In this document: positions 56,030 to 64,000 of the stretch, piece after piece
Position numbering within the stretch: the stretch's first letter is position 1
Layout: every line of letters begins with the position of its first letter
Source: Nitratireductor sp.
Lineage (GTDB): Bacteria; Pseudomonadota; Alphaproteobacteria; Rhizobiales; Rhizobiaceae
Assembly: GCF_017794765.1 (NCBI RefSeq)
Contig: NZ_CP051236.1
Span: 2,928,176-2,992,175, forward strand
Direction: 5' to 3'
DNA: 64,000 bases
Notes under the pieces: generated by a model
The model's database searches: none
Told to the model about the DNA's origin: nothing
Seen by the model: only the letters and a program-made list of their open reading frames with translations
Position numbers and translations under genes: made by a program

Positions 56030-57502
56030 TCACTTCACCTGGCTTTTGACGAAATCCTTCACGATGGAAACCACGCCGCGCCCAAGCAGCGCGTCCAGCG
56101 AATCCACCAGCTTGTCCACATGCTGGGGCTGCATGATCAGCGGCGGCAGCAGACGAATGACATTGCGGTTGTATTCGGTGAAGGCCACCAGCACATCATA
56201 ATCCCGCAGGAGCAGCGCGCCCACAAAGCCCGAAAGCGAGCCCTTGAGCTTGTCATCCAGCATGCCGACCACCGGGCGCAGAACCGCCGGGAGCGTCTGT
56301 GAGAAATCGTGGAATTCGAGTCCGACCATGCAGCCACGGCCGCGAATGTCTTTGATGATGCGCGGATATTTGTCCTTCAGCGCGTTGAGCCGCGCCACCA
56401 GATAGGCGCCCGTGCTTTCGGCATTCTCCATCAGCGCTTCGTCATAAAGCACATTGGTACCCTCGATGGCCGTGGCACAGGCTTCGCCGATGCCGCCAAA
56501 CGTCGCCATGGCGTGGATCATGGCGGTCTTCGGGGTGCCATAGGCCTTCATGTAGATCTCGCGCCTGGCGATCATCGCGGCCATGGCAGCCTTGCCGGCA
56601 CCCAGCGACTTGGCGAGTGCCGTGATGTCCGGCACCACGTCATAATGCTCGAACGCGTAGAATCGACCCGTGCGCCCATAGCCGCACTGAACCTCGTCTG
56701 CCACCCAGATGACGCCATACTGGTCGCAGAGCTGGCGCAGCTTCTGCCAGAATTCACGCGGCGCCTCGTTGATGCCGCCGCCGCCCTGCACGGTTTCAAG
56801 AACGATCGAGCCGATCTCGGGATCGGTACGGAAAGCCGTCTCGATGGCGTCGATATCGCCGAAGGGCACACGCACCGTATTGTCCGTCAGGCGAAACTCG
56901 GCGCGGTAGAGATTGCCATCGGTAATGGTGAGAACGCCCTTTGTCTTGCCGTGGAACGAATTCTCCGCATAAACGACCTTCGGCCGCTTGGGACCGGCAG
57001 CGCGTTCAGCAAGCTTGATCGCAGATTCCATCGCCTCTGAGCCGGAAGAACCGAGGAAAACCATGTCGAGTTCGCCCGGCGAGCAGGCGGCCAGATTGGC
57101 GGCCAGAGCCGTCGCATACTGCGACATGAAGGCGATGGCGATCTCGTGGCGCTTCTCATCCTGGAATTTCTTGCGCGCCTCGAGAATACGCGGATGATTG
57201 TGGCCGAAGGCCAGCGAACCGAAACCGCCGAAGAAGTCGAGGATCTTTCGACCGTTTTGGTCGATGTAATACATCCCCTCCGCGCTCTCGATCTTGATCT
57301 TGTGGAAGCCCAGCAGCTTCATGAAATGAAGCTGGCCGGGGTTCAGATGCGCCTTGAACAGATCGGTCATCCGCTCGACGCTCAATCCCTTGGCATCGTC
57401 CACCGTCAGGAGGTCGGGCTTCACGATTGTCCTGGGCGCGAGTTCGGGTGCATCCATCACGGGCCTTGCCCCTTTCGTCTCAGTCTTTGTCACGACGGTC
57501 AT
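56030..57502 (-). CDS. Class III PLP aminotransferase
   Basis: 490 aa class III aminotransferase. DFFGGFGSLAFGHNHP, SSGSEAMESAIKLA, VWVADEVQCGYGRTG and the PLP lysine in DITALAKSLGAGK are clear. The acceptor is unknown; ornithine/putrescine-type and hopanoid-type (HpnO) enzymes share this fold. Last gene of the five-gene operon, 9 bp after the SDR stop, which suggests an amino group is added to a product of the pathway. Confidence 0.88.
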   Translation of the reverse strand: MTVVTKTETKGARPVMDAPELAPRTIVKPDLLTVDDAKGLSVERMTDLFKAHLNPGQLHFMKLLGFHKIKIESAEGMYYIDQNGRKILDFFGGFGSLAFGHNHPRILEARKKFQDEKRHEIAIAFMSQYATALAANLAACSPGELDMVFLGSSGSEAMESAIKLAERAAGPKRPKVVYAENSFHGKTKGVLTITDGNLYRAEFRLTDNTVRVPFGDIDAIETAFRTDPEIGSIVLETVQGGGGINEAPREFWQKLRQLCDQYGVIWVADEVQCGYGRTGRFYAFEHYDVVPDITALAKSLGAGKAAMAAMIARREIYMKAYGTPKTAMIHAMATFGGIGEACATAIEGTNVLYDEALMENAESTGAYLVARLNALKDKYPRIIKDIRGRGCMVGLEFHDFSQTLPAVLRPVVGMLDDKLKGSLSGFVGALLLRDYDVLVAFTEYNRNVIRLLPPLIMQPQHVDKLVDSLDALLGRGVVSIVKDFVKSQVK

Positions 57503-57511
57503 GGCGACCTC

Positions 57512-58519
57512 CTATTCGGCCGGAACCTGGCTGGCGCCAACGGCCTGCCCGGATTTCTTGGCACGATATTCATCATAGGCGGCGATCAGCATGTCGCCGT
57601 CATTATATTGCGGCACCCAGCCGAGATCGCGCTCGCCCTTGGAAACGTCGAGCACGCACATCTCGTCGGCGATCAGATATTGTTCGGGATCCATCAGCGG
57701 CATGTTCATCCAGTCCAGAAGATCCAGAGTGCGCTTCACGGCCCAGCCCGGCGTGGGCAGAAGCAGGGATTTCGAACCCGCGTGCTTGACGAGATCGCCA
57801 AGCAGCTTGCGCACCGGCGGCGGGTTGAGCGAGCCGAGATTATAGGCCTCGTTCGGCACGCCTGCCTTCCACGCAAGGCGCGCGGCTTCCGCGCAGTCGA
57901 ACACGGAGATGAACTGGTAGGGGTTCTTGCCTGCACCGATCATCGGCACCGGCAGGTTCATGTCCACCAGCTTGAACAGCTTTTCCAGAATGCCCAGACG
58001 TCCCGGCCCGATGATGAGGCGCGGGCGGAACAGCGAGATGTTCATACCGCGCTTGCGCCATTCTGCCGCCAGCACTTCGGTGTCGAGCTTGGACTGGCCG
58101 TATTCGCCGAGCGGCGAAACCGGGTGATCCTCGGTCATCGGATAGGTCACGGTGTGGCCGTAGATCATGTCGGTTGTGAAGTGGACGAGGTTTTTGGCCC
58201 CCGCCTTGTCCATCGCCTCGATGAGGTTGACCGTGCCGTGATAATTCACCGGATAGAAGAAATCATGCCGCTTGGCGCGCACCTGGATTGGCGAAAGCAT
58301 CTTGGCCGAAAGATTGTAGACCATGTCGCCGGCCTTCATACCCACCGCCTTGATCGCCGAAGGGTCGGTCACATCGCAATGGACAAACTCCACCTTGCGG
58401 TAGTGCGGCAGGTCGCTCTTCACAATGTCGGCAACGATGACCTCTTCGCCATCGGCCACGAGCTTGGGAGCCAGGTGCCGGCCGACGAAGCCGTCACCGC
58501 CAAAAATGATATGTCTCAT
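57512..58519 (-). CDS. Extended-SDR NAD-dependent epimerase/dehydratase
   Basis: 335 aa extended SDR. The NAD motif FGGDGFVGRHL is at residues 6-16, the catalytic pair is YGQSK (Tyr-x3-Lys) after TTDMIYGHT, and the sugar-binding part is RPRLIIGPG. The substrate is a nucleotide- or lipid-linked sugar. It overlaps the SMR gene stop by 4 bp (ATGA), so translation is coupled. It could be the keto-reducing partner of the DprE1-like oxidase, though DprE2 in mycobacteria is a shorter classical SDR. Confidence 0.88.
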   Translation of the reverse strand: MRHIIFGGDGFVGRHLAPKLVADGEEVIVADIVKSDLPHYRKVEFVHCDVTDPSAIKAVGMKAGDMVYNLSAKMLSPIQVRAKRHDFFYPVNYHGTVNLIEAMDKAGAKNLVHFTTDMIYGHTVTYPMTEDHPVSPLGEYGQSKLDTEVLAAEWRKRGMNISLFRPRLIIGPGRLGILEKLFKLVDMNLPVPMIGAGKNPYQFISVFDCAEAARLAWKAGVPNEAYNLGSLNPPPVRKLLGDLVKHAGSKSLLLPTPGWAVKRTLDLLDWMNMPLMDPEQYLIADEMCVLDVSKGERDLGWVPQYNDGDMLIAAYDEYRAKKSGQAVGASQVPAE

Positions 58520-58953
58520 TGGATCATCGACCTTTCGGACTGAAGTTTGTCTTTTGCGAGCGCCGCCTGTTCTTCAGGCATTTCGCGGCCGCTCTGCGCG
58601 ATCAGTACGGTGCCGACGCAGATCAGCGCGATGCCGGCGATGCGGTAGGCATTCAGGTCTTCCTTGAAGAGGAAGTAGGCGAACACCGCCACCGCCACAT
58701 AGGCAAGGCTCAGAAACGGATAGGCGAAGGACAGCTCGACCTTGGAAAGCACATAGAGGTGCGAGGCCATGGAAATAACGAAGACGCACAGGCCCGCAAA
58801 TATCCATGGGCTGAAGACGATCTGAAGGATCTTCAGGACCGGGTTGGTACCGGCAAAGCTCAAATCGCCGAGCGTCATCATGCCGTGTTTCAGCATGAGC
58901 TGCGCTGCCGCGTTGGTCATCACCGTGAAGAGTATGAAGGGTATGTATTTCAT
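58516..58953 (-). CDS. SMR/EamA-type small membrane transporter
   Basis: 145 aa, four transmembrane helices (IPFILFTVMTNAAAQLML, IFAGLCVFVISMASHLYVLS, FAYPFLSLAYVAVAVFAYFL, AGIALICVGTVLIAQSG). It resembles ArnE/ArnF, which flip undecaprenyl-phosphate-aminoarabinose. The start MKYIPFILF is chosen; an ATG overlapping the DprE1-like stop would add an unlikely leader. Placed to flip a polyprenyl-phospho-pentose across the inner membrane. Confidence 0.82.
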   Translation of the reverse strand: MKYIPFILFTVMTNAAAQLMLKHGMMTLGDLSFAGTNPVLKILQIVFSPWIFAGLCVFVISMASHLYVLSKVELSFAYPFLSLAYVAVAVFAYFLFKEDLNAYRIAGIALICVGTVLIAQSGREMPEEQAALAKDKLQSERSMIQ

Positions 58954-59063
58954 CGTGTCCCGCCCCTGTCCGTCATAGCGCCCGCTTGCAAACAAAGCGT
59001 GAAGCGCCGGAGAAAAATTGCATCCATTGCGTGAGTTTCCGGTGCCTGGCCGGAGCTGGCCAT

Positions 59064-60413
59064 TCATTCAGCGGCATGACGCCCCCGATCTGCCTGCGCC
59101 GGCAATTGCAGCGCCGTGCGCCGCCAGAAGTCGGAAAGAAACGCTGGATCGCGCATAACCTCGAGCTCACGCCAATGCGCAAAAGAAGCCTCGAACAGGG
59201 CCGCTCCCATACGCGCATCCTTGTAGGGGTTGACCGCTCCGCCCGCCTCGACGGTCATGCGATCGAGCTGCTCGAACAGGGCGTATGTGGCCGAGCCGGC
59301 ATTGGAGAAGTCGAGCGTCAGCGTATAGCCAGGCCTTGGAAACGAAAGAACGCCTGGCGAAACAACATCGCCGAAACGCTTGAGCACGGTGAGAAACGAA
59401 GCCTGCCCGGCCTCGCGCGCCGCCGCCAGCATGGCCGGGATTGTCTCGCGCGCGGCCTCGAACGGCACCACGCTTTGATGTTGCAAGAGACCGCGCGGAC
59501 CATAAAGCCGGTTCCAGTGACGCACGGCATCAAGCGGAAAGAAATAGCTTTGATATGAAGAACGCCGGACGCCCTCCGCCCTTGCCTTGCTCCATGCGAA
59601 CGCACGGTTAAACAGGGTGAGTGACCATCGGTTCAGGAGGTTCAGCGGCGGCCGGAATGGAACTGCAAGACGGCGTTTGGAAGGCGAAGCATAGACCTCG
59701 CCATCCTCCGCATGGTTTGCCGTTAGCAGGAAGCCCCTGCCCGCGTTCACGCCTGAAGCCAGTTGATCGAGCCAGGCCACGGCATATTCGTTGTTTGCAT
59801 CAGCCTCTTCGGCAAGGTCAAAATACTCGCCGAGCCCCGAAAAGCCGCGCACATGCTCGTTCACATCGACGGAAGCGACCCTCATCAGCCGGATTGTCGC
59901 CTCGAGGATGACGCCGGTCAGCCCCATGCCGCCAATCGTTGCGCGAAAGAGCTCCACGTTCTCCTGCGCGCTGCAATGCCGCGTCTCGCCATCCGAGCGC
60001 AGCAGCGTGAACGAGACCACATGGCATCCGAACGTGCCGCGCCGATGATGGTTCTTGCCATGAACGTCATTGGCAATCGCGCCGCCCAGGGTGACGAACT
60101 GTGTGCCCGGCACCACGGCGGGAAACCAGCCTTTTGGACCGACATGAGCAATGAGGTCCGACAGCATGAGCCCGGCCTCAGCCGTCAGAATCCCGCTCTC
60201 TGCATCAAATGAGAGAATGCGCTTCATGGAGCGCATGTCGATCAGCGCGCCGGCATCGTTCAGGCATGTGTCACCGTAGGAGCGCCCATTGCCATAGGGC
60301 AGAACTGTCTCCGGCAGTCCCCGGCCCGCTCGCAGCCGCTCGATCGCGTCTTCAGCGCCGATCGCCTGAGCTGCGCCTTTTCGAACCAGTCCGAATGCCC
60401 CGAATTCAGCCAT
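59064..60413 (-). CDS. DprE1-like FAD-dependent oxidase (polyprenyl-phosphoribose oxidase)
   Basis: 449 aa. It matches decaprenylphosphoryl-ribose oxidase: VLPYGNGRSYGDTCLN (FAD), VVPGTQFVTLGGAIANDVHG, then KNHHRRGTFG, GGMGLTGVI, and the active-site Lys in NPYKDARMG. It would oxidise the 2'-OH of polyprenyl-P-ribose on the way to polyprenyl-P-arabinose. The residue matching mycobacterial Cys387, the benzothiazinone target, is Thr366 (PGYTLTLDF). It starts 3 bp after the UbiA-HAD gene. Confidence 0.85.
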   Translation of the reverse strand: MAEFGAFGLVRKGAAQAIGAEDAIERLRAGRGLPETVLPYGNGRSYGDTCLNDAGALIDMRSMKRILSFDAESGILTAEAGLMLSDLIAHVGPKGWFPAVVPGTQFVTLGGAIANDVHGKNHHRRGTFGCHVVSFTLLRSDGETRHCSAQENVELFRATIGGMGLTGVILEATIRLMRVASVDVNEHVRGFSGLGEYFDLAEEADANNEYAVAWLDQLASGVNAGRGFLLTANHAEDGEVYASPSKRRLAVPFRPPLNLLNRWSLTLFNRAFAWSKARAEGVRRSSYQSYFFPLDAVRHWNRLYGPRGLLQHQSVVPFEAARETIPAMLAAAREAGQASFLTVLKRFGDVVSPGVLSFPRPGYTLTLDFSNAGSATYALFEQLDRMTVEAGGAVNPYKDARMGAALFEASFAHWRELEVMRDPAFLSDFWRRTALQLPAQADRGRHAAE

Positions 60414-60416
60414 GCC

Positions 60417-61850
60417 TCAGAGCCCCGCCGTGAACAGGAGAAGCGCACCGAGCAAACCAAAGAGCTGGCTGCGCCAGTCACTGATGATGAAGACGATGGG
60501 ATCGTCGTGCATTTCGTCGCGCCGCGCCAGGATCCACATGCGGATCGTGATGTAGAGGACGATTGGGCAAAGCGGCCAGATCAGCCACGGCATCTGGTAG
60601 AGATCACGCACAGCGCTGCTTTGAATATAGAGCGCCAGAACCATCGCCGAGGAAAAAGCGGAGGCCATACCCGCCTGCGCAATCACTTCCTGATCCTCTG
60701 CGCGATACCCTCTCCCCGCAATGCGCTCGCCGGCCGGGAGCTCCGTGGAACGGAGCTCAACATACCGCTTGACCAGCGCAAGCGAGAGAAAGAAGAACAC
60801 GGAGAAAGCCAGAAGCCAGAATGAGACACCAATCATGGTCGCCGCGCTGCCGGCAAGAATGCGCACCGTGTAAAGGCCCGCCAGGGTCAACACGTCGATC
60901 AGCAACATCCGCTTGATGGAAAGGGAATATGCAGTGGTCGCAACCAGATAGGCAACGAGCACGAGGCCGAAAAGCGGCGGCAGGAGAAGCGCCGTTGCGC
61001 CACTGATCGCCAGCAGCGCGAGCATCGAAGCAAACCCGAAAGGAATCGAAAGCACGCCGCTTGCAAAAGGCCTGTTCCGCTTGGTGGGATGCCGGCGATC
61101 AAGTCCGAGATCGAAAAAGTCGTTCAGGATGTAGATTGCCGAGGCCGCCGTGCTGAACGAGATGAAGGCCAGGACACAGAGGACGAGCAAAGGAACATTG
61201 AAATATTCGTGGCTGAGGATCAACGGCACGAAAATCAGACTGTTCTTCAGCCATTGATGGACCCGGAGCATTTTCACGTAGGTCCTGAACGTTGGCCGGG
61301 GTGCTGCCAGCAACTCGCCACCATTGGCCGCATGCCAGCGCGCGGCCGCACGATCAGGGGCAACCACAACGGCACTGCGCGCGGCATCGAAGACAGCAAC
61401 ATCGGCCCGGCTATTGCCCGCATAGTCGAACCCGCCGTCGCCAAATGCCTTGACCAGCGCATCACGCTTCATGCCTGACGCCATGTTGCACCCGGGTTCG
61501 GTGGAGATGACTTCGTCAAAGACCCCGAGGTGCTCTGCGATCGCATCCGCGAATTTCTTCGGTGAAGCCGTTGCCAGAACAATGTGTCGCCCGTCTGCCT
61601 TGTCTTTGCGTAGCTGCGCGAGCAGATCCTGACGATACGGCAGCCCTGGCGCGTCCAGCTCTACACGCGCGGCGATTTCGCATTTGAGGCGCGCTTTGCC
61701 GCCCAGCAGCCAAAACGGAAGGAGAAACAGACACAGCGGTTTCCGGCGCAGGAGAAGAAAAAGGCTCTCCCACAGAAGATCGGTCGCAATCAGCGTGCCG
61801 TCGAGATCGACAGCCAAAGGCACTGCGTTGCGTTCAGATCGCGCGTCCAT
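60417..61850 (-). CDS. HAD-UbiA fusion: polyprenyl-phosphate phosphoribosyltransferase/phosphatase
   Basis: 477 aa. The N-terminal 195 residues are a HAD phosphatase (VDLDGTLIATD, LATASPKKF). The remainder is a UbiA membrane prenyltransferase with NDFFDLGLDRRHPTKRNRP, the motif of DPPR synthase (Rv3806c type), and DVLTLAGLYTVRI. It would join phosphoribose to a polyprenyl phosphate and remove the 5-phosphate, two steps carried by separate proteins in mycobacteria. Probably the first gene of the operon. Confidence 0.87.
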   Translation of the reverse strand: MDARSERNAVPLAVDLDGTLIATDLLWESLFLLLRRKPLCLFLLPFWLLGGKARLKCEIAARVELDAPGLPYRQDLLAQLRKDKADGRHIVLATASPKKFADAIAEHLGVFDEVISTEPGCNMASGMKRDALVKAFGDGGFDYAGNSRADVAVFDAARSAVVVAPDRAAARWHAANGGELLAAPRPTFRTYVKMLRVHQWLKNSLIFVPLILSHEYFNVPLLVLCVLAFISFSTAASAIYILNDFFDLGLDRRHPTKRNRPFASGVLSIPFGFASMLALLAISGATALLLPPLFGLVLVAYLVATTAYSLSIKRMLLIDVLTLAGLYTVRILAGSAATMIGVSFWLLAFSVFFFLSLALVKRYVELRSTELPAGERIAGRGYRAEDQEVIAQAGMASAFSSAMVLALYIQSSAVRDLYQMPWLIWPLCPIVLYITIRMWILARRDEMHDDPIVFIISDWRSQLFGLLGALLLFTAGL

Positions 61851-62010
61851 AAAAGCCCCCGACGAGATGACCGTTCTTCAAACGGCCTTACGCCAAAGGA
61901 GCTTCCAAAGTCTGAAACCATCGACGACGCGGGCAAATACAAAAGCAGAATTCAAAAACAGGCTTAAGGCTTCCCTAAGGGCACGTTGCAAAAGCCGGAT
62001 GCGGGCATAA

Positions 62011-62060
62011 AAAAACTCCGGCAGGGCCTGCCGGAGTTTGCCGGAGTTTGCCGGAGTTTA
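62011..62060 (-). terminator. Hairpin plus triple GCCGGAGTTT repeat
   Basis: AAACTCCGGCAGG (62013-62025) pairs with CCTGCCGGAGTTT (62027-62039), and on the minus strand a T run follows, so it terminates the small secreted-protein gene. GCCGGAGTTT occurs three times in tandem (62030-62059), allowing alternative 3' arms. Confidence 0.8.
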
Positions 62061-62096
62061 TTGACCAGGGCGTTCGACGCCCTGCAGATGATGCAG

Positions 62097-62369
62097 TCAG
62101 CGCACGCGTCCACGGCCCTCGGAAATCTCGACCGTTTCGGAACCAGTCAGCACCTCGCGATCGCCATTGGGCATGGTTACAAAGCAGCCGGCCGCGCAGA
62201 ATTCGATGGTTTCGCCTGCACCCACCACGATCTCGGATTGCGAGCCGCCTTCAGTCACCAGAATGGTCTGTGGTTCGCTGTCGCGGTTGACCACACTGGC
62301 CGCAAAGGCCGAACCGCCTGCGAAAATTAACGTGGCGGTCGCCAGTACAAATGTCTTCATGGTCTTCAT
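62097..62369 (-). CDS. Small secreted protein of unknown function
   Basis: 90 aa with a signal peptide ending SAFA-A. The mature region of about 68 residues contains SVVNRDSEPQTILVTEGG and a Cys pair in EFCAAGCF, with mostly beta-type sequence. No family recognised; related proteins seem common in Rhizobiales. A terminator follows at once. Confidence 0.72.
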   Translation of the reverse strand: MKTMKTFVLATATLIFAGGSAFAASVVNRDSEPQTILVTEGGSQSEIVVGAGETIEFCAAGCFVTMPNGDREVLTGSETVEISEGRGRVR

Positions 62370-62473
62370 CGGTGCTTCACCACCCCTGTAACAGCGGGCC
62401 ATACAGCCCTTTGGCCTCGTTTATAGAGATTTCAACCTGAACGGCAACTGAACGGCGCTTTCAGCCCTTGCCA

Positions 62474-64000
62474 CTATTCCGGATCGACTTTGCGCCGGCG
62501 CCGGCGTTTGCCTGCCGGCAAATCATCCTGCTCTTCCATAGTGTCCTCCGCCGGCTCTTCATCGTTCGGCGTCTTATCCGGCTCCTGTTGCCCGAACAGC
62601 CCGGAGCGCACGTGGATATCGCGTTGCGGAAACGGAATTTCGATCCCCTCCGCCTCAAATGCATCGACGATGGCAAAACGGATATCGTTCTGCACGTTGA
62701 GTTGCATGAGGATGTCCGAAAGATAGACACGTATTTCGAAATCGAGAGAAGAGTCGCCAAAGCCGGCAAACAGTACGAATGGTTCCGGGTTCTTGAGAAC
62801 AAGCGGATGTGACCTGGCGATTTCAAGAAGAATTTCGTGCACGCGTCGCACATCGGATCCATAGGCGACACCGATGGGTATCTCCATCCGTCCAAGCTTG
62901 TTGCGGTGGGTCCAGTTGCCGACGGCCGCGTTGATCAGTTCGGAATTCGGCAGGATCACCGACTGGCGCTGGAACGTTTCGATCTCCGTTGCGCGCACGG
63001 AAATTTTCTTCACCGTGCCGGACACCCCCCCGGCGACGATCCAGTCACCCGCCTTGAACGGACGCTCGGCGAGCAGGATCAGACCCGAGACGAAGTTCGA
63101 GACGATATTCTGAAGGCCGAAGCCAATCCCGAGAGAAAGCGCACCCGCGACGAGGGCGAGATTGGACAGATTGATGCCGGCCGCCGAGATACCGATCAGC
63201 GCCGCTATCACCAGCCCGACATAGCCAATACCGGTGCGAATGGAATTGCGCACGCCGGAATCCATCCGGCTGCGGGCCATCACCTTCCCGTCGAGCCAGC
63301 TCTGAAACCAGCGCGTGAGGAAATAGCCGATCACGAAGACAAGAATGCCGGTGAGGATTCCCACGATGGAGAACGAGAGGGAACCGACCTGAATCTTGCC
63401 GGCGATCCGATAGCTCCACGCCGTCAGATCGGCCCAGCGGAACCCCCACTGCAGAAGGATGAGCGGCACGCCGATCAGGACCACGATCATGTTGATCAGC
63501 ATGCCGGTGACGAGGCCGAGCTGGTCGAGCGCGGTTTCATCGAAAGCCGTGTAACGCTCCAGCCGCCGTGCCAGCCAGGAATTGGCGAACGCGCCCTCCG
63601 ACGTAATCGCCCCCGCTGTCAGGAAGCCGATATACATCGTGGCGATGATCGCGCCCGTGACCACCGCCTGCTGGGAAAGGAACCGTGCGAAGCCGATATA
63701 GCCAAGCATCGCCGCGATAATGATTGCGGCACCGAGAGCAAACAGGAGATAGCGGAACTTGAGCGGCCAGGGTTTCGGATTACCCTCGTCGTCATCCAGA
63801 GGGCTGACACCGCCAATCGCCATGATGAGCAGACCTACGATAACGGTGGCCACAAGGCTGGTGGCCACCGTCAGCGAGAGCTGAGAGCCGAACAGCAGAT
63901 AGACCTGGTCCATGAAATAATCAAACCCGGTCGCGATTGCGGTGACCACGGCCAGAACAAGCAGCCATTGAGCCGCCTGTGAGCGCACCGGCAAAAGCCG
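62474..64000 (-). CDS. MscS-family mechanosensitive channel (partial, runs off the window)
   Basis: C-terminal part of a larger MscS-type channel. Multiple transmembrane helices precede the pore/beta domain with ALSLGIGFGLQNIVSNFVSG, LLAERPFKAGDWIV and ILPNSELINAAVGNW. The tail is Lys/Arg- and Glu/Asp-rich (AGKRRRRRKVDPE). The frame is open to base 64000 with no convincing start codon, so the N terminus (probably a DUF3772-type periplasmic region) lies outside. Confidence 0.88.
   Translation of the reverse strand, partial: RLLPVRSQAAQWLLVLAVVTAIATGFDYFMDQVYLLFGSQLSLTVATSLVATVIVGLLIMAIGGVSPLDDDEGNPKPWPLKFRYLLFALGAAIIIAAMLGYIGFARFLSQQAVVTGAIIATMYIGFLTAGAITSEGAFANSWLARRLERYTAFDETALDQLGLVTGMLINMIVVLIGVPLILLQWGFRWADLTAWSYRIAGKIQVGSLSFSIVGILTGILVFVIGYFLTRWFQSWLDGKVMARSRMDSGVRNSIRTGIGYVGLVIAALIGISAAGINLSNLALVAGALSLGIGFGLQNIVSNFVSGLILLAERPFKAGDWIVAGGVSGTVKKISVRATEIETFQRQSVILPNSELINAAVGNWTHRNKLGRMEIPIGVAYGSDVRRVHEILLEIARSHPLVLKNPEPFVLFAGFGDSSLDFEIRVYLSDILMQLNVQNDIRFAIVDAFEAEGIEIPFPQRDIHVRSGLFGQQEPDKTPNDEEPAEDTMEEQDDLPAGKRRRRRKVDPE

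Noticed and set aside
57146..58543. 465-codon plus-strand frame across the aminotransferase and SDR genes
   Set aside because: Antisense shadow; His/Arg-rich with no domain.

Overview
The window looks like a chromosomal segment from an alphaproteobacterium of the order Hyphomicrobiales (Rhizobiales), probably near the Phyllobacteriaceae. This rests on the high-GC base composition, the class II (B12-dependent) ribonucleotide reductase, BluB, a VtlR/LsrB-type LysR regulator divergent from a DUF1127 small protein, entericidin, ExoD and the C1/corrinoid gene set. No database search was possible, so all names come from recognised motifs and family resemblance.

Layout. 0.2-9.7 kb is housekeeping: threonine ammonia-lyase, TrkH, a lipoprotein hydrolase, adenine deaminase, a divergent TetR/SDR pair and RecQ. 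10-12.5 kb is an autotransporter, followed by tRNA-Leu(UAA). 12.7-19.1 kb holds WrbA, a CinA-like protein, a tandem Usp, Gpt, BluB, a NUDIX hydrolase and a PiT phosphate transporter. The start of bluB is corrupted by a 192-bp artefact: a duplicated 154-bp segment around two back-to-back Tn5 mosaic ends (Nextera adapter). 19.5-23.6 kb is nrdJ behind two NrdR boxes spaced 31 bp apart. 23.7-24.7 kb is an IS630-family element inserted at a TA inside a GIY-YIG nuclease pseudogene; the broken frame can be read across the insertion. 25-33 kb carries accessory and envelope genes: TetR/YciI, a methyltransferase, a nuclease, GH25, an L,D-transpeptidase, an alpha/beta hydrolase, an aldo/keto reductase and a YbaY-META protein.

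33-46 kb is the most interesting metabolic block. It contains an MttB-superfamily methyltransferase, a corrinoid protein, a DUF1638 protein, a 'virulence factor'-family protein, an MTHFR_C (MetV-like) Cys-rich protein, MetF, a methyl-THF:corrinoid methyltransferase and a RACE-type reductive activator. Together these could carry a methyl group from a methylated amine through a corrinoid to tetrahydrofolate and then oxidise it. A GbdR/GlxA-type AraC regulator (48.9 kb) and a dimethylglycine-dehydrogenase-like flavoprotein (51.4-53.9 kb) fit betaine or methylamine catabolism. Inserted between the MttB gene and its presumed corrinoid partner is a five-gene cluster of spore-coat-U-like pilins and single-domain PapD-like chaperones, arranged as two related pairs with no usher in view.

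54-62 kb looks like a polyprenyl-phosphate-pentose pathway: a HAD-UbiA fusion (phosphoribosyl transfer plus dephosphorylation), a DprE1-like oxidase, an extended SDR, an SMR-type small transporter and a class III aminotransferase in one operon, facing a GT-C-like membrane protein. The window ends inside an MscS-family channel gene. Bases 1-239 show no gene I can recognise.
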